From Gonatopus flavifemur (taxonomy: Eukaryota > Arthropoda > Insecta > Hymenoptera > Dryinidae), in the NCBI GenBank assembly GCA_018340375.1, contig JAFFJZ010000026.1, positions 1,798,001-1,862,000 of the forward strand: 64,000 nucleotides of DNA, read 5' to 3'. Shown here in pieces: positions 48,908-59,531 of this stretch. A model generated the notes under the pieces. The model did no database searches and was not told the origin of the DNA. It worked only from the letters and a program-made list of their open reading frames with translations. The position numbers and the translations under genes were made by a program. Numbering within the stretch: the first letter of the stretch is position 1; each line of letters starts with the position of its first letter.

Positions 48908-50190
48908 TGAATTTTTTTTTTTTTTTTTTTTTTCAATGCAATACACGGGTTAGCAGCCTTTGATATAGAAGTGAATACAGAGTCAATACAAGACAACGTC
49001 CAAAGACGCATAAAATACAATTACAATATGGTCATGCATTAACCGACAGTTTAAACCGATTCAAGGAAACACCAAACAATTCCATCGACCGATCGAAATT
49101 ATTTGCTAATTCACGAATGCGAGAAATCGGATCATAATTTCCAAATCTAGATTTGAATTGTACAGGTCTAAATAAAAGCGCTCTCCTAACTGGTCTACCG
49201 GGGATGTTAGAATTAACTTTACTCAGCGATGACTCGCAATCAAGAAAACCATTAATCAATTTAAAAAGAAATAGGAGATCATTCATTTGTCTCCGCTCTT
49301 CGAGGGTAGTTAAATTCATTCTGTGAAGAATTCTGGAGTAATCATGGTCAGAATATCTCATAGGGCAGCCTATTCTAAAAGCAGCAAAGCGTAAAAACTT
49401 GTGTTGCACACTCCCAATCATTCTAATATCCTTCTTCAAGTACGGAGACCAGATAGGGGACGCATATTCAAGATGGGGTCTAATTCAAGAGGAATATAGT
49501 ACTTTTAATGACCTAACATCTTTGAAATCACTAGAAAATCTTTTGACGAAGCCGAGATTTCTCATCGCAGTACTACAAGCTTTCACAGAATGCTCAGAAA
49601 AATCCAATTCATCATTTATAGTTACACCAAGATCAACATAAGATTTAACAGTATTCAATGTAACATTTGCAATTTTGTAGGAGAATATGAGAGGATTCCT
49701 TGACCGCGAGATTTTCATTACACAGCATTTTTTTAAGTTCAGATGCAGAGAATTACGGGTGCACCAAGAATCTAATTTCGATAATACTGACTGTAAGTGA
49801 TGAACATCCGCAAGACATTTTATGTTCTTAAAGATTTTTAGATCATCAGCAAATACCAGGAAATCACAATCATTGAGAACCTGCCCAATGTCACTTATGA
49901 ATAGCAAAAATAAAATTGGACCAAGGTGGGATCCCTGGGGCACTCCCGAAGAAGGTATAATCGGTTCAGAAAAACAGTTCCGAACTTTTACCATCTGCAC
50001 CCGATCAGTTAAGTAACTCTGGAACCAAAGTTTCAGATTACCAGATATTCCAAAGCTACTCAACTTAGATAGAAGAACGCTGTGAGATACAGTATCAAAC
50101 GCTTTACTGAAATCAGTGTAAATAACATCAACTTGTGAGTTATTCTCCAGCGCAATGGCGGTGTAATTACAGAAAGCAGCCGCGTGCTCG
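48908..50190 (-). pseudogene. 5'-truncated LINE with reverse transcriptase (jockey/CR1-like)
   Basis: On the minus strand, from about 50190, the frame reads VDVIYTDFSKAFDTVSHSVL, then SSGVPQGSHLGPILFLLFI and VFADDLKIF (catalytic FADD, 49842-49853). These are reverse-transcriptase motifs of jockey/CR1-type non-LTR elements. After a frameshift near 49440-49485 it continues with IRMIGSVQHKFLRFAAFRIG and LEERRQMNDLLFLFKLINGF, the usual C-terminal tail, to a stop at 49032. A run of ~24 T on the plus strand (48908-48932) is its poly-A tail. The endonuclease and ORF1 are absent, as expected for 5' truncation during target-primed insertion. A clear target duplication was not found. Confidence 0.92.
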
Positions 50191-51544
50191 ATTATTCAAG
50201 ATTTGTAATGCAGCATAGATACGAGACATTTCATGGACGGATTGATGTGTAATTTCAAGTTATTGAGTTATCTTTTCTGTCTTGTTTTATTTATATTTCT
50301 TGAATGTCGTAGAAAATTAGCATTTTCAGAACTGAACCAAAAGTATTGCTATGCACCATAGATCGATCGTGTTTGTTAAATAAAAAAATTAACCCGTTGA
50401 GGTCACACTTCAAAGTACTTACGTGAAGGTTACACAGGGTCTTTCGGACCCCAAACCAAAGCAACAGATGCCATTCACGCAGTCTTTCAAATATTGTTGC
50501 AGATTTCTCGGTAAAATTCATATCTCGGTGTCTTTGGGTCATATATGGGGCATATATGGGTCATATGTGGGTCATATATGGTGCATTTCCACTAGGGTAG
50601 GGTTACGTTTCCCTTAAATGCTATAGGAAACCATAGATCAATGGTGGATCACCGATTCAAAACCATGCTGATAACCCATACAGCAACGAAGATTCCATCA
50701 AGATTGCGGAAATCTAACATTTGAAACATTGAAATATTTCTGTAATATTGCTGCACTACACGGCAAGAACTCTGAAGCTACCGTAGTATGTGAGCCCGTC
50801 GCACTATAGTAGCTTGGCTGCCCACATACGAGCGTAGTGCCGCTGTGTACCAAAGTTGATTCGACAGTCAGCCAATGTGGTATGACGAAGCGCCGAACTG
50901 AATTTGCTCCCGTGTAATACCACGATGGTATGGCTCAGGAGCAAACAGGCCTCGACGCGCGTAGTGGGGAGCAGCGCGAGTACGCAAGAAATTGTACTTT
51001 GAATAAGTTCAAATAGACGTTTGGACCTGGTTTCTCTGCAAACAGTGAATATTTCTTCGTTATATAAAAAAATTTATTATTCGCTGTTATTTTGGAATAA
51101 TACATTGATTTACAATCCGCTCTCTGAATAGCAATGAACGGTGTTTTTACACTTTATCAAGAAAATACATTCGAGTGAGAGAAAGGTCCACGGTACTATT
51201 TAGAGAGCGGATTGTACATATAGTTGTTTTAACGAGTCCGGTAGCAGTTCTAACGGAAATATTTTTGAATACGTTATTATTGATGAATTCAAAAAATTTT
51301 TCTTCAACTGTATACCATCATATATGTTTCTTCTATCACCCGATAAATAACAAATTCTCAAATAACAGCAATAACATATCATATAAAGATGTTTCCATTG
51401 GAACTGTTACCGGACTTGTGACAATAACTGTACATGGAAACGATATTTTTGTCAAAGAAATATCCATTCGAACCGATCCAAATCATCATTTCTTAAATTC
51501 AAAGAAATACTTTTTTCTCCGCACATCTATTTGATGATTTTGGA
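50191..51544. other. Unassigned intergenic stretch
   Basis: No gene is recognisable. 50530-50585 repeats GGGTCATATATGG; 50770-50960 repeats CTACCGTAGTATG / CACTATAGTAGC words. 51113-51129 and 51201-51216 form a short inverted repeat (ACAATCCGCTCTCTGAA). A 119-aa plus frame at 51175-51534 is low-complexity and shows no family. Confidence 0.4.
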
Positions 51545-52275
51545 AATTTTTTCCGACCAAAGGACGATTTCCCTGACTTTCCCTGACCAAAACTGAAGTT
51601 CCCTGACTTTCCATGACCAAAAGTCAATTTCCCTGACTTTCACTGACTTCCCCTGACTTCCCAGGTCTGTGGGAACCCAGGAAATGCAGGACCAAGAATT
51701 GTACTGAAATCATTCCTCTCTGAATTTCCCAGACCCCTCCCCCCCCGGATCTCTTTAAATTCCTCTGAATCTCTCTGAATCTTTCTGAAAAATCCCACGC
51801 ACAATTTTTCCTAATTCACCTGTCTCTGTGAGTCTCTGACACTCCCTGAACACCTCTGGAATCCTGAACCAAAAATTCAGCTAAACTAATTCCTCTCTGA
51901 ATTTCTCTGAATTCGTCTGAATCTCTCTGAATTCGTCTGAATCTCTCTGAATTACTCTGAATCTTTCTAAATTCCTCTGAATATTTCTCAAAAGTTCTAC
52001 GCACGATCTTTCAGAATTCATCTATCTCTGAAAGTGTCTGACACTCCTTGAACGCCTCTGAAATGCAGGACCAAGAATTTTACTGAATTTGTTCCTCTCT
52101 GAATTTCCCTGCATCTCTGAGTTCCTCTGAATTTTTCTCAATCCTTCTGAAAAATTCAAAGCACAAGTTCTCTCAATCCACTAGTCTCTGAAATCCTCTG
52201 AACCACGCTGAATTGCTCTGATTCCTTCTGAATCTCTCTGAAACGTGAAATTTTCAGAGAGATTCAGAGAGATTT
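51545..52275. repeat. CCCTGACTTT and CTCTGAATT word arrays
   Basis: Starts with TTTCCCTGACTTTCCCTGAC repeats, passes into TCTCTGAATTCGTCTGAATC repeats, and closes with an inverted TTTCAGAGAGATTCAGAGAGA and TTTTTTTACCAGGCCC at ~52275. The terminus resembles the ACCAGGG ends elsewhere in the window. Confidence 0.7.
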
Positions 52276-52897
52276 TTTTACCAGGCCCGGAATTCCATAA
52301 ACAACTCTTTGAATGAGAAACCAAATATGGCATGCAGTTTGTGGATATTCCAAGTTGTAGAAAAATGATAAAATTCCTATCCGATATTTAATATCAATAC
52401 TTAAAAGATTTTAACATCTACTTGAACTCGATATATTTCGATTTAGCAATGTCGTTCAAAACGTATAAAAATAATGGAATGGTCGAGGTTGGTGAAGAGA
52501 ACGAAAATAATATATTTTAACTGAAAACATTAAATTGTTGGGAATTCATAATATCCCAATCAGTACAAGGATTTCTCAAATATGCTAGAATTATTCTGCG
52601 AATGTAAAGGAAATGTACAAATGAGAATATCTCGTATGAATTCGTCGAAATATTCTATGAAAGAGTAGAACACATAATCATTCGAAACAGTTCCATTTAT
52701 AGATGGGACTCTCCATAGAGATGCTGAGCGTGTTCGAAGGATTTGCAAAACACGACCTCAGCATTTTTATAAGAGTGAACTCAAGACCCCTGAATGGAAT
52801 TCACAAAACTCATCTGTAACAATCATATATGCAAGATTCGTTGGGTCTATGTACAATTATTTTAAGAATGAGATAAAAAAGGAAATTTGAAAGGATA
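52276..52897. other. AT-rich intergenic stretch
   Basis: No gene, terminal repeats or arrays recognised. Confidence 0.5.
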
Positions 52898-54194
52898 CCG
52901 TAGCATGGGGTTACTTTGATCCGCGGGTTTACTTTGATAACTACTTTGTTTGTATATAAAACAATATTCGCAGCGCAGATGAGATTCAATTTTCAATATT
53001 TTCCTTACTGGTCCGCAACACAGAAGACCCCTAAATAATTCTGTTAGCAATGTAACAATCTGTATCGCAAATGAATGTGAAAAAAATAGCAAAGACGTAA
53101 GTGTAATTTTTTTATTGAATTCATAATATCGGAAAACTTTATCACAAATTCCATCCCCTAAATTCCAATGAATCTAGGATTGCAATATGTGATTGATCAA
53201 TTTTTTGAAGATACCATGAATCAGAACTCAAATTTGTACTCCCCAATGTGTACTCGGGGTTAAAAGATTTTGTGTACGGGGTTACTTTGATCAGGTATAT
53301 GGGGTAACTTTGATCAACGGTGTGATGTGATCTTGATCAGCCACATAGCGTGATAATGAGAGGAAGGACTGGATCAATTGTTGCTCTGGGAGCGAGTGTA
53401 TCAGTATTTGAGTCGAGAAACCAAAATGATGAAAATGTTCCAACTTCTGCAGAAAAGAAGAAGCAAAGGGCGAAGAAAACTTGATCAACGCAGAAAGAGA
53501 GATTCAGGTGCTCTATGAAGAGAGTTTTTCGACATTCGTGATACAGATCATACAGGGTTTCAGTTTCGTATTGATATTCGATACCCATATATGAAATTTT
53601 GCTCCAGTTTTCATATCAAACGATCCGAGTTTATGTGATTCCAGTAAGATTTTGTTTTATTCACAATAATGTAAATGAACCCAACGATCACAGCGTCTAA
53701 AACTTTATGTAAAATGTTGCATAAAAAGTCTTTCAATTACCTGATAAATATCTTTCAGATCATTGTCTGAAAAATATTTAATGGATATCTGAAAGACGTC
53801 TTATGCAGCATTTCTTGACAGCTTTTAAACATTGTGTTTGTTGGAAAGATTTAACGGAGATACTCACGTTATTTCATTATTCTCGTGAACGTTTATCATT
53901 TTCGAATGTTTCTTGACCAGTATCATTAATTTCATAAGGAAATATAAACATGCACTGAGCAAACGCCTACTCAGAATATAAGCGATCGAAATAACCCCAC
54001 TTGACGGGTAAATTGGATCATGAGGTTTTCAATTATTCAAATCCAAACTAACTAACCGAATTTTTTCTGAGAGCATATTGACAGTATTATAAAAACCAAT
54101 TAGGATACTAATCCCGTGAAATTCCATCTCAAGTAGTTTGACTTTTAAAGTGTTATGAAATTTTGGAATTTATCAAAGTAACCCCATTTTACGG
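52898..54194. mobile_element. TA-flanked transposon with GGGGTTACTTTGAT ends
   Basis: The left end CCGTAGCATGGGGTTACTTT and right end AAAGTAACCCCATTTTACGG are inverted over ~24 bp and flanked by TA (52896-52897 and 54195-54196). GGGGT(T/A)ACTTTGATC recurs inside near 52920, 53280 and 53303. The TA site suggests the Tc1/mariner/pogo group. No transposase is readable; frames of 65-83 aa show no family motif. Confidence 0.75.
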
Positions 54195-54537
54195 TATTTT
54201 TTTTCCATTTCAAATACTAAGTTTTATTGCCGTCTTGAAAAAAGTCTGTCTCGTCTTGCCTTGTTTTGTCTCTCCTTGATCTTGAATGGAAAACAATTGT
54301 TTCACATCCTGGACGCAATCAATTGTATTCTTTCAGCCGTGTTATTTTCACTTGACTCAATGTGGAGACGTATTTCTGAAGATTATTAAAATGAAGTATT
54401 TTCATTCTTTTCGAATTACGCTAAAACATCTCAAGTTCACTTCTAATTTGCACCCTCTTCCGTTGCTTGGGATCAATTTGATCGGATTAAAATTCACATT
54501 CATGGATTGCGAGCTGATTCTCATTTTATTTTAGGAA
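54195..54537. other. Intergenic; minus-strand poly-A signal
   Basis: Nothing coding on the plus strand beyond an unremarkable 82-aa frame. The complement carries AATAAA at about 54530, just past the stop of the candidate exon 54538-54806. Confidence 0.35.
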
Positions 54538-54806
54538 TCATCCCGTGGTAGAAATTACTCCAGTTCTTTGCTCAGAGTGATTTGTAATGGATGAGTAGAA
54601 AACATTTACAGCCACTTCATTTATAAATTCATCAACGGCCTCTATTCGAGTTAGTCGTGTGCTTGGCGGCTTGAGCTCTTGATTATCTGCAGAATCAGAA
54701 ATTGTGCTGGCTGTCCTTTTTTCGCCAAATTTTTTAAACTGTTTTGAACCTGAAGGTTTGAAAATATTGACCAATAATAATAAACTTGCCACGTCATCGC
54801 ATACTG
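54538..54806 (-). CDS. Candidate terminal exon, unknown protein
   Basis: On the minus strand a good acceptor (CCTGTTTTGCAG) ends at about 54807 and is followed by ~88 codons to a stop, then AATAAA within 15 bases. The peptide (CDDVASLLLLVNIFKPSGSK, then TRLTRIEAVDEFINEVAVNV) has normal composition and a serine/lysine-rich middle. I do not recognise it. No upstream exon was found within 3 kb on that strand, so it may be an orphan exon of a broken gene or a transposon's last exon. Confidence 0.3.
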
Positions 54807-55429
54807 CAAAACAGGAAAACCAATATAGAAAAAATTCGATTAAATCAACACTCAATTAGTGCTTACTGAGAAATCAAGTATATTCCTTGTTGAAACCAGA
54901 AACTGAGTAAGTGAGTGAAATTAATGGGTTGATATCGATTTACAGTGTAATTTTGTTGAACACGGAGAACAAATTTCGCTGGAATAGCAAGAATGTTGCT
55001 TTTCCAACGAAATTCGCTTGTTATTATATGGAAAGCAAACAAGTTTACTAAAATGGACGGAAATTAATTTTTTAGTGAATCAAGTTTCGCGAGACTAGCA
55101 AGGGACTGATAATCATAACGAATAAGTTCGGAAAGAAACGAATTGTCATTGTTAGATTATTCAACCCACTTAGCTAAGACGGATCCGTTAAAATAGGAAA
55201 ATGGTTTTTCGCACATATGTATTGAAAGTGGATGTTTCCCGACTTTTAGGGAGGGGGGAGGGCGAAGTGCTAAATTCCAAGCGAATGTGCCACAGCGGGA
55301 GGAAGATACCAACTATCCTCTCCTTCTGAAATATGCATATGAATATTTTGTATTCAAGTAATCAGATAATTTGCACTTTCCTTGCAGTTGTGGGAAAAAT
55401 AGTATGGTCATCTCGGAAAGAGGTGGAAA
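54807..55429. other. Intergenic; CACGGAG element fragment at 54961
   Basis: CACGGAGAACAAATTTCGCTGGA at about 54961 matches the left end of the MITE at 31681 and is followed by similar words (TTCGCTGGAATAGCAA, TTGCTTTTCCAACGAA). A right end TCCGTG was not found, so it looks truncated. The rest shows no gene. Confidence 0.4.
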
Positions 55430-55600
55430 ATTTCCACTCGGATGGGGACCGAAACAACGAAAGGACAAATCAACGAAACCATTGGTTGAAAAGGAAGAGA
55501 TGTATAATGTATGATGTCTTATTCTTTCCAAATAACGATTTCGTTGATTTGGTTTTTCGTTGATTTGGTCCCCATCCTCCCACTCATGTGATTGTCTCCC
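55430..55600. repeat. Short foldback (GGGGACC...GGTCCCC)
   Basis: GATGGGGACCGAAACAACGA, then GGACAAATCAACGAAACC at 55442-55480, faces CGATTTCGTTGATTTGG, then TCGTTGATTTGGTCCCCATC at 55536-55576. A hairpin of ~40-bp arms with a ~55-bp loop. Frames on both strands here are mirror images of each other. Confidence 0.6.
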
Positions 55601-55649
55601 TCGCCTTCGTTTCGGGGAGACAAACTTCACACTCGTCGGAAATTTCCCA

Positions 55650-56131
55650 CTTTCCTCCCTTGGTGAACCATATACTATTCTCTATTCCATCGTTATAAAA
55701 TTTGTCCTCTGTAAATCCTATTTAATAAGAAGTACTGAGGAACAGTGAACTTCACTGATTCGGATTTGGAGAGTATCAGATTTTATGTGAAATCCTACTT
55801 TTGATTGATTTACAATAGTATCATCGGTCAAACTTTATCAATACCAGTAAGAAATAAATTTTCATTAAAGAACAATGTCGGTTTGTCACACGACTTATGA
55901 AAATATATTGGAATATATTTGACATTTTTAACAGAATTAGATCCACTAAAATTTACCCCCAGATGATGTTGGAATTAACGTGATCAAAGATTTCGCGGCA
56001 ACAGTTTTGATTTTTATGTAAGTGGCGTATTCCAAAATATGTTGTTCCAAATCACTCCATCGATTCATCAAATTATTCTTTTTATCTGGATACATTCGCT
56101 CGAAATCAACACGAATCTAATGTGGAACATA
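55650..56131. other. AT-rich intergenic stretch
   Basis: No gene or repeat recognised. Confidence 0.45.
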
Positions 56132-56659
56132 CCCAGCAAACACTGCACTGATGACCCTGTAATGGGTCTTCAATAAACGCCAGCAGTAGCTTTGATGGTC
56201 CTCCATTGGCAGCCTTTGATGGCCCAGCGCGTATATCTCCCACCGGCCAGCATTCGGCCACGTAACATTCAACCAACACCGTATGCCTTCACTGAATCAC
56301 CAAACTTTATCCACTGATTGAATATGAATGTCAAGACACGAATTCATTGTGAATTCAATATTATTTTGAACAAGAATCAAAAACGATGAATTTCTTGAAG
56401 ACTATAAAATGAAAAAAATAATTTATTGGATGAATGGTATTCATCCGCAATGATTTTCTTATCCTCAAACATGTCGTTGTAATCCAACGTGAAAGAATCC
56501 TGAGAAATTCTTTGTGTCCACGGTCACCCGTCCAAACTTCTACCGCTCATGGGAATGCTGCACATTCATGATCACGTTCAGAAGTCGTTGATGCGCTGCT
56601 GCCAGTCCTTCGTTCTCGTTGGAGCACTAATTGGCGTGGCAGTGAATGAAAAATTATTG
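56132..56659. repeat. Partial second copy of the element at 6988
   Basis: CCCAGCAAACACTGCACTGA and the following ~525 bp match 6988-7516 with scattered substitutions, then similarity stops near ATTATTGCAGGGC. The right half is missing. Confidence 0.85.
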
Positions 56660-56937
56660 CAGGGCATAATATAAGGGTCAGTTCTTACCAAAAAGTTAGT
56701 TCTAAAAGGAAACGATCAGTTCTAAAACGTACAAACGGTTAGTTCTTAAAAAATTACCCAATTTTCAGTTAAATGTTTCCCTTGTTATTTTTATTCTTTC
56801 AAATCGAGTATCCAATACTGCCCTGGTACAAAATAAGCCTTTCACCTCATATCGAGGGATATCATTAATTCAGTAGTGATATTCATTCTAAAAAAATCAA
56901 TCTTGCTGCCAAAAATAAAATCAACGAAGCAGCAAAT

Positions 56938-57293
56938 AATTAATCGATCAAACGAACTTACCTGTACGTGAAGTTCGATCGTAATTATACGAATGTCTCG
57001 TCGAGATGATTACAGTTTGTAGTACCACTACTTCGGCCTATTACCATGAGTTTAGAGTTTTCATTTTTTGCGACTGGGCGCCACTGTATTGATGGTAGTG
57101 ACGTCGCTCTGGTGTTTCATATCGTTAAGAGCACCAAACCAAGGACGGAAAAACTGTCTAAATTGGGTATAAGAAAGAATACATTCTTTCTTTTCATGGG
57201 GAAAACAGGGTGGGACTGTAATCATCTCGACGAGACATTCGTATAATTACGATCGAACTTCACGTACAGGTAAGTTCGTTTGATCGATTAATT
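56938..57293. repeat. Perfect 79-bp inverted repeat beside the DIRS-like element
   Basis: 56938-57016 and 57215-57293 are exact reverse complements (outer ends AATTAATCGATCAAACG, inner ends ...GATGATTACAGT) around a 198-bp spacer. A related phrase TGTCTCGTCTTCGAGATTAC follows at 57302. Each arm contains the consensus splice donor CAGGTAAGT, one on each strand. DIRS-type elements end in inverted repeats plus an internal complementary region next to the recombinase gene, which fits the position. Confidence 0.8.
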
Positions 57294-57466
57294 GTACTTC
57301 CTGTCTCGTCTTCGAGATTACAGTTTGTAGATGTTCAGAGTTAAACAGTTTTTCTGGGGGACAATTAATGATGTTTATCAAACAAACATTATAAAATTGA
57401 GACATCGAATGAATTCCAAACATAGATTTAACAACATAAACCAACAACACAAAAAACACGAACGCA

Positions 57467-58456
57467 CTAGCTGGAGAGCACTGCCCTAGCAAAATCTGAG
57501 GCTTGTTGTGAAATTGGTCTTTTATAAAATTTCGCGAAAACTTCTGAGTTTTTTGACCAGCCCGCTGTTCGTCTGATTATATCTAAATTCATTCCTTTAT
57601 CAGCTGCCTTAGAAGTTGCTGCGTGACGCACACTGTGACCCGTAAATTTCTCATCCACACCCAAACTCTTGAGAATGAATTTGATCCACTTTCCTATTGT
57701 TTGAGCCGATACTGCACGGTGTGGTTTTCTCACTGATATGAATAATGTTTTTTCCGACTATCTGAGGTCTTTGGTTACTTCAATGTATCTAATAATCGTT
57801 CTTCCCGCGCATAGTTCTGGATTTGTATCAAAGAAAGGTAGTATTAACAAAGGCTGAAAAGACCCTGGCCTTGAAGTCTTGATGATATCAGGAATTCTTA
57901 TTTCGATTCCAGAGTTTGAAATTTTGATGTTATTGATTGAGATTAATGACAATGTTTGGCATCTATGCGCTGTGCTGAGGGCGAGTAAAAGTATTGTCTT
58001 GTTTGTCAACTCCCGCAAACTGAGCTCTTGGAGTGGATACATCTGTGCTAATTTGTCTAATACAGGATTTGTGTCCCATGTTGACTCGTATTTCGGTCTA
58101 GTGTGTCTCAATTTGAAGACACCCTTAAAGAATCTGGATAATATAGCGTTGCCAGACAGATCTTCTGACGATATTAGAGAGATCGCTGCCCTAGCTGAGT
58201 TTAGGGTGCCGTAACTAGCTCCGTTCTCGAATTTCTGTGTAAAAAATTTTAAAACTTTCGACGATTGGACCTTAAATGGATCTTGATTTGAGCTCACACA
58301 AAAATTCCACCACTCTCTAAGCGCCGAGTTATATTGCTTACAGGTTGATTCCGCTAAAGACGCTACTCAAATATGTACAGATGCAGCTGAGCAGTTCTTC
58401 TTCAGGTAAGCCCTGCTGATAGTCTCGCGGCAACCAGGGTAAGCTTCCCCGCTAGT
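57467..58456 (-). pseudogene. DIRS-like tyrosine recombinase
   Basis: Minus-strand frame. An N-terminal SAM-like segment (STCKQYNSALREWWNFC, ~58340) is followed by the recombinase core. All key residues are visible: arginine in AHRCQTLSL (~57960), HSVRH (~57625), tryptophan in AGWSKNS and the nucleophile tyrosine in FAKFYKRP (~57525). One in-frame TAG at ~57755 and a TGA plus likely frameshift near 58370-58390 break it. Further upstream, LTLVAARLSAGL joins at 58456 to sequence now displaced to 62766 by the Transib insertion. A YR gene downstream of an RNase H-type tail points to DIRS/PAT rather than Crypton. Confidence 0.82.
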
Positions 58457-58461
58457 GGACG

Positions 58462-58500
58462 CACAGTGGTCGTTTTTCCCAATCTAGCTGGACAGAAGTC
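58462..58500 (+). promoter_or_regulatory. Left RSS-like end: heptamer, 23-bp spacer, nonamer-like
   Basis: CACAGTG (58462-58468) is the exact recombination-signal heptamer. After exactly 23 bases, 58492-58500 reads ACAGAAGTC, six of nine matches to the nonamer consensus ACAAAAACC. Confidence 0.7.
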
Positions 58501-59531
58501 CAAAAATCAAAGTCTTCCAATGGATTAAATGAACATTCGTATGTCATTTAGGATAGTTGTGAACACGATAAAATTGATGATCAACAGTCAGAAGTTTGCT
58601 AATCATGTCCAAATGTGCATGTTTCAATCACTCATTTTTGCGTTTGTTCGTTCTCGGTTTTTCAATGAAAAAAGTCTACATTGTGTTTTACCTAATACGC
58701 GTCGAAAAACGATTCAAGTGGTATGCTATCATGTTGAGTAGTGAAAATATATTGTCTTTAACATAATTTTCATGGTGGAAGTGGGAAAAATTAGTTTGAT
58801 TCTTTCCTTGTTCATCATATAGTGAACCCATTTATACCTTTACTGAAATAACATAATTTCAACTTTAATGGACTATAACTTTTCCTATCCGGCCTTATCC
58901 GACAAACGGGAAAAAGGAGTCGAAAGTGTGAACAATTCTGAATCGTTTCGTTCGAATTCCAAGTGCGTCTAAGTGCGTCTTAGGATTTGGTGAATGTTTT
59001 TCCAAATTCTCTCTGTCCTCGCTTGTCCTTTCGCCAATTCGTTTGATTTCATTAGCCACATTTTATTCTGTATGCAATACATTTTTTTTCTTTAATTGGA
59101 ATTTCTTACAGACAAATGATTTTCAATGATGTTTGAGTGATAAAATTGATTAGGTATCACTTTCTTTTAGAATACTGACGTTTTGTCTCTTGGTTTGGCT
59201 CCGGTATCGCTCTGTTGATGTGTTTTTCCTTATAATTCCTATATGTTCATTATTGTGGACCTCATATAATAAAAATGCATGAATTTCATAATGATTTGGA
59301 GTTTGTCAAGCATTCGGCGTGAAGTTAGCAACAAACGACGACTGGACGAGATTACACTTTTGTTTTATTTGTTAGTGACGCGACTGTCCTATCTTAAGAA
59401 GTTGTAATTTCTGAACTTTTGGTATAATCACTGTAATGTCAATCCTGGTAAGTTGTAATTCGCAAGCAATAATCTATTCATTGTTTTTTTCAATATTTTA
59501 GTATATATTCTCATTCCGTTCTATCAGAATA

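Noticed and set aside
48880..50200. Target-site duplication GATTATT around the LINE
   Set aside because: The left copy is separated from the poly-T tract by GCCTGAA, so the match is probably chance.
57046..57246. 66-aa frame in the spacer of the 79-bp inverted repeat
   Set aside because: Partly overlaps the right arm, has no family resemblance and no supporting start context.
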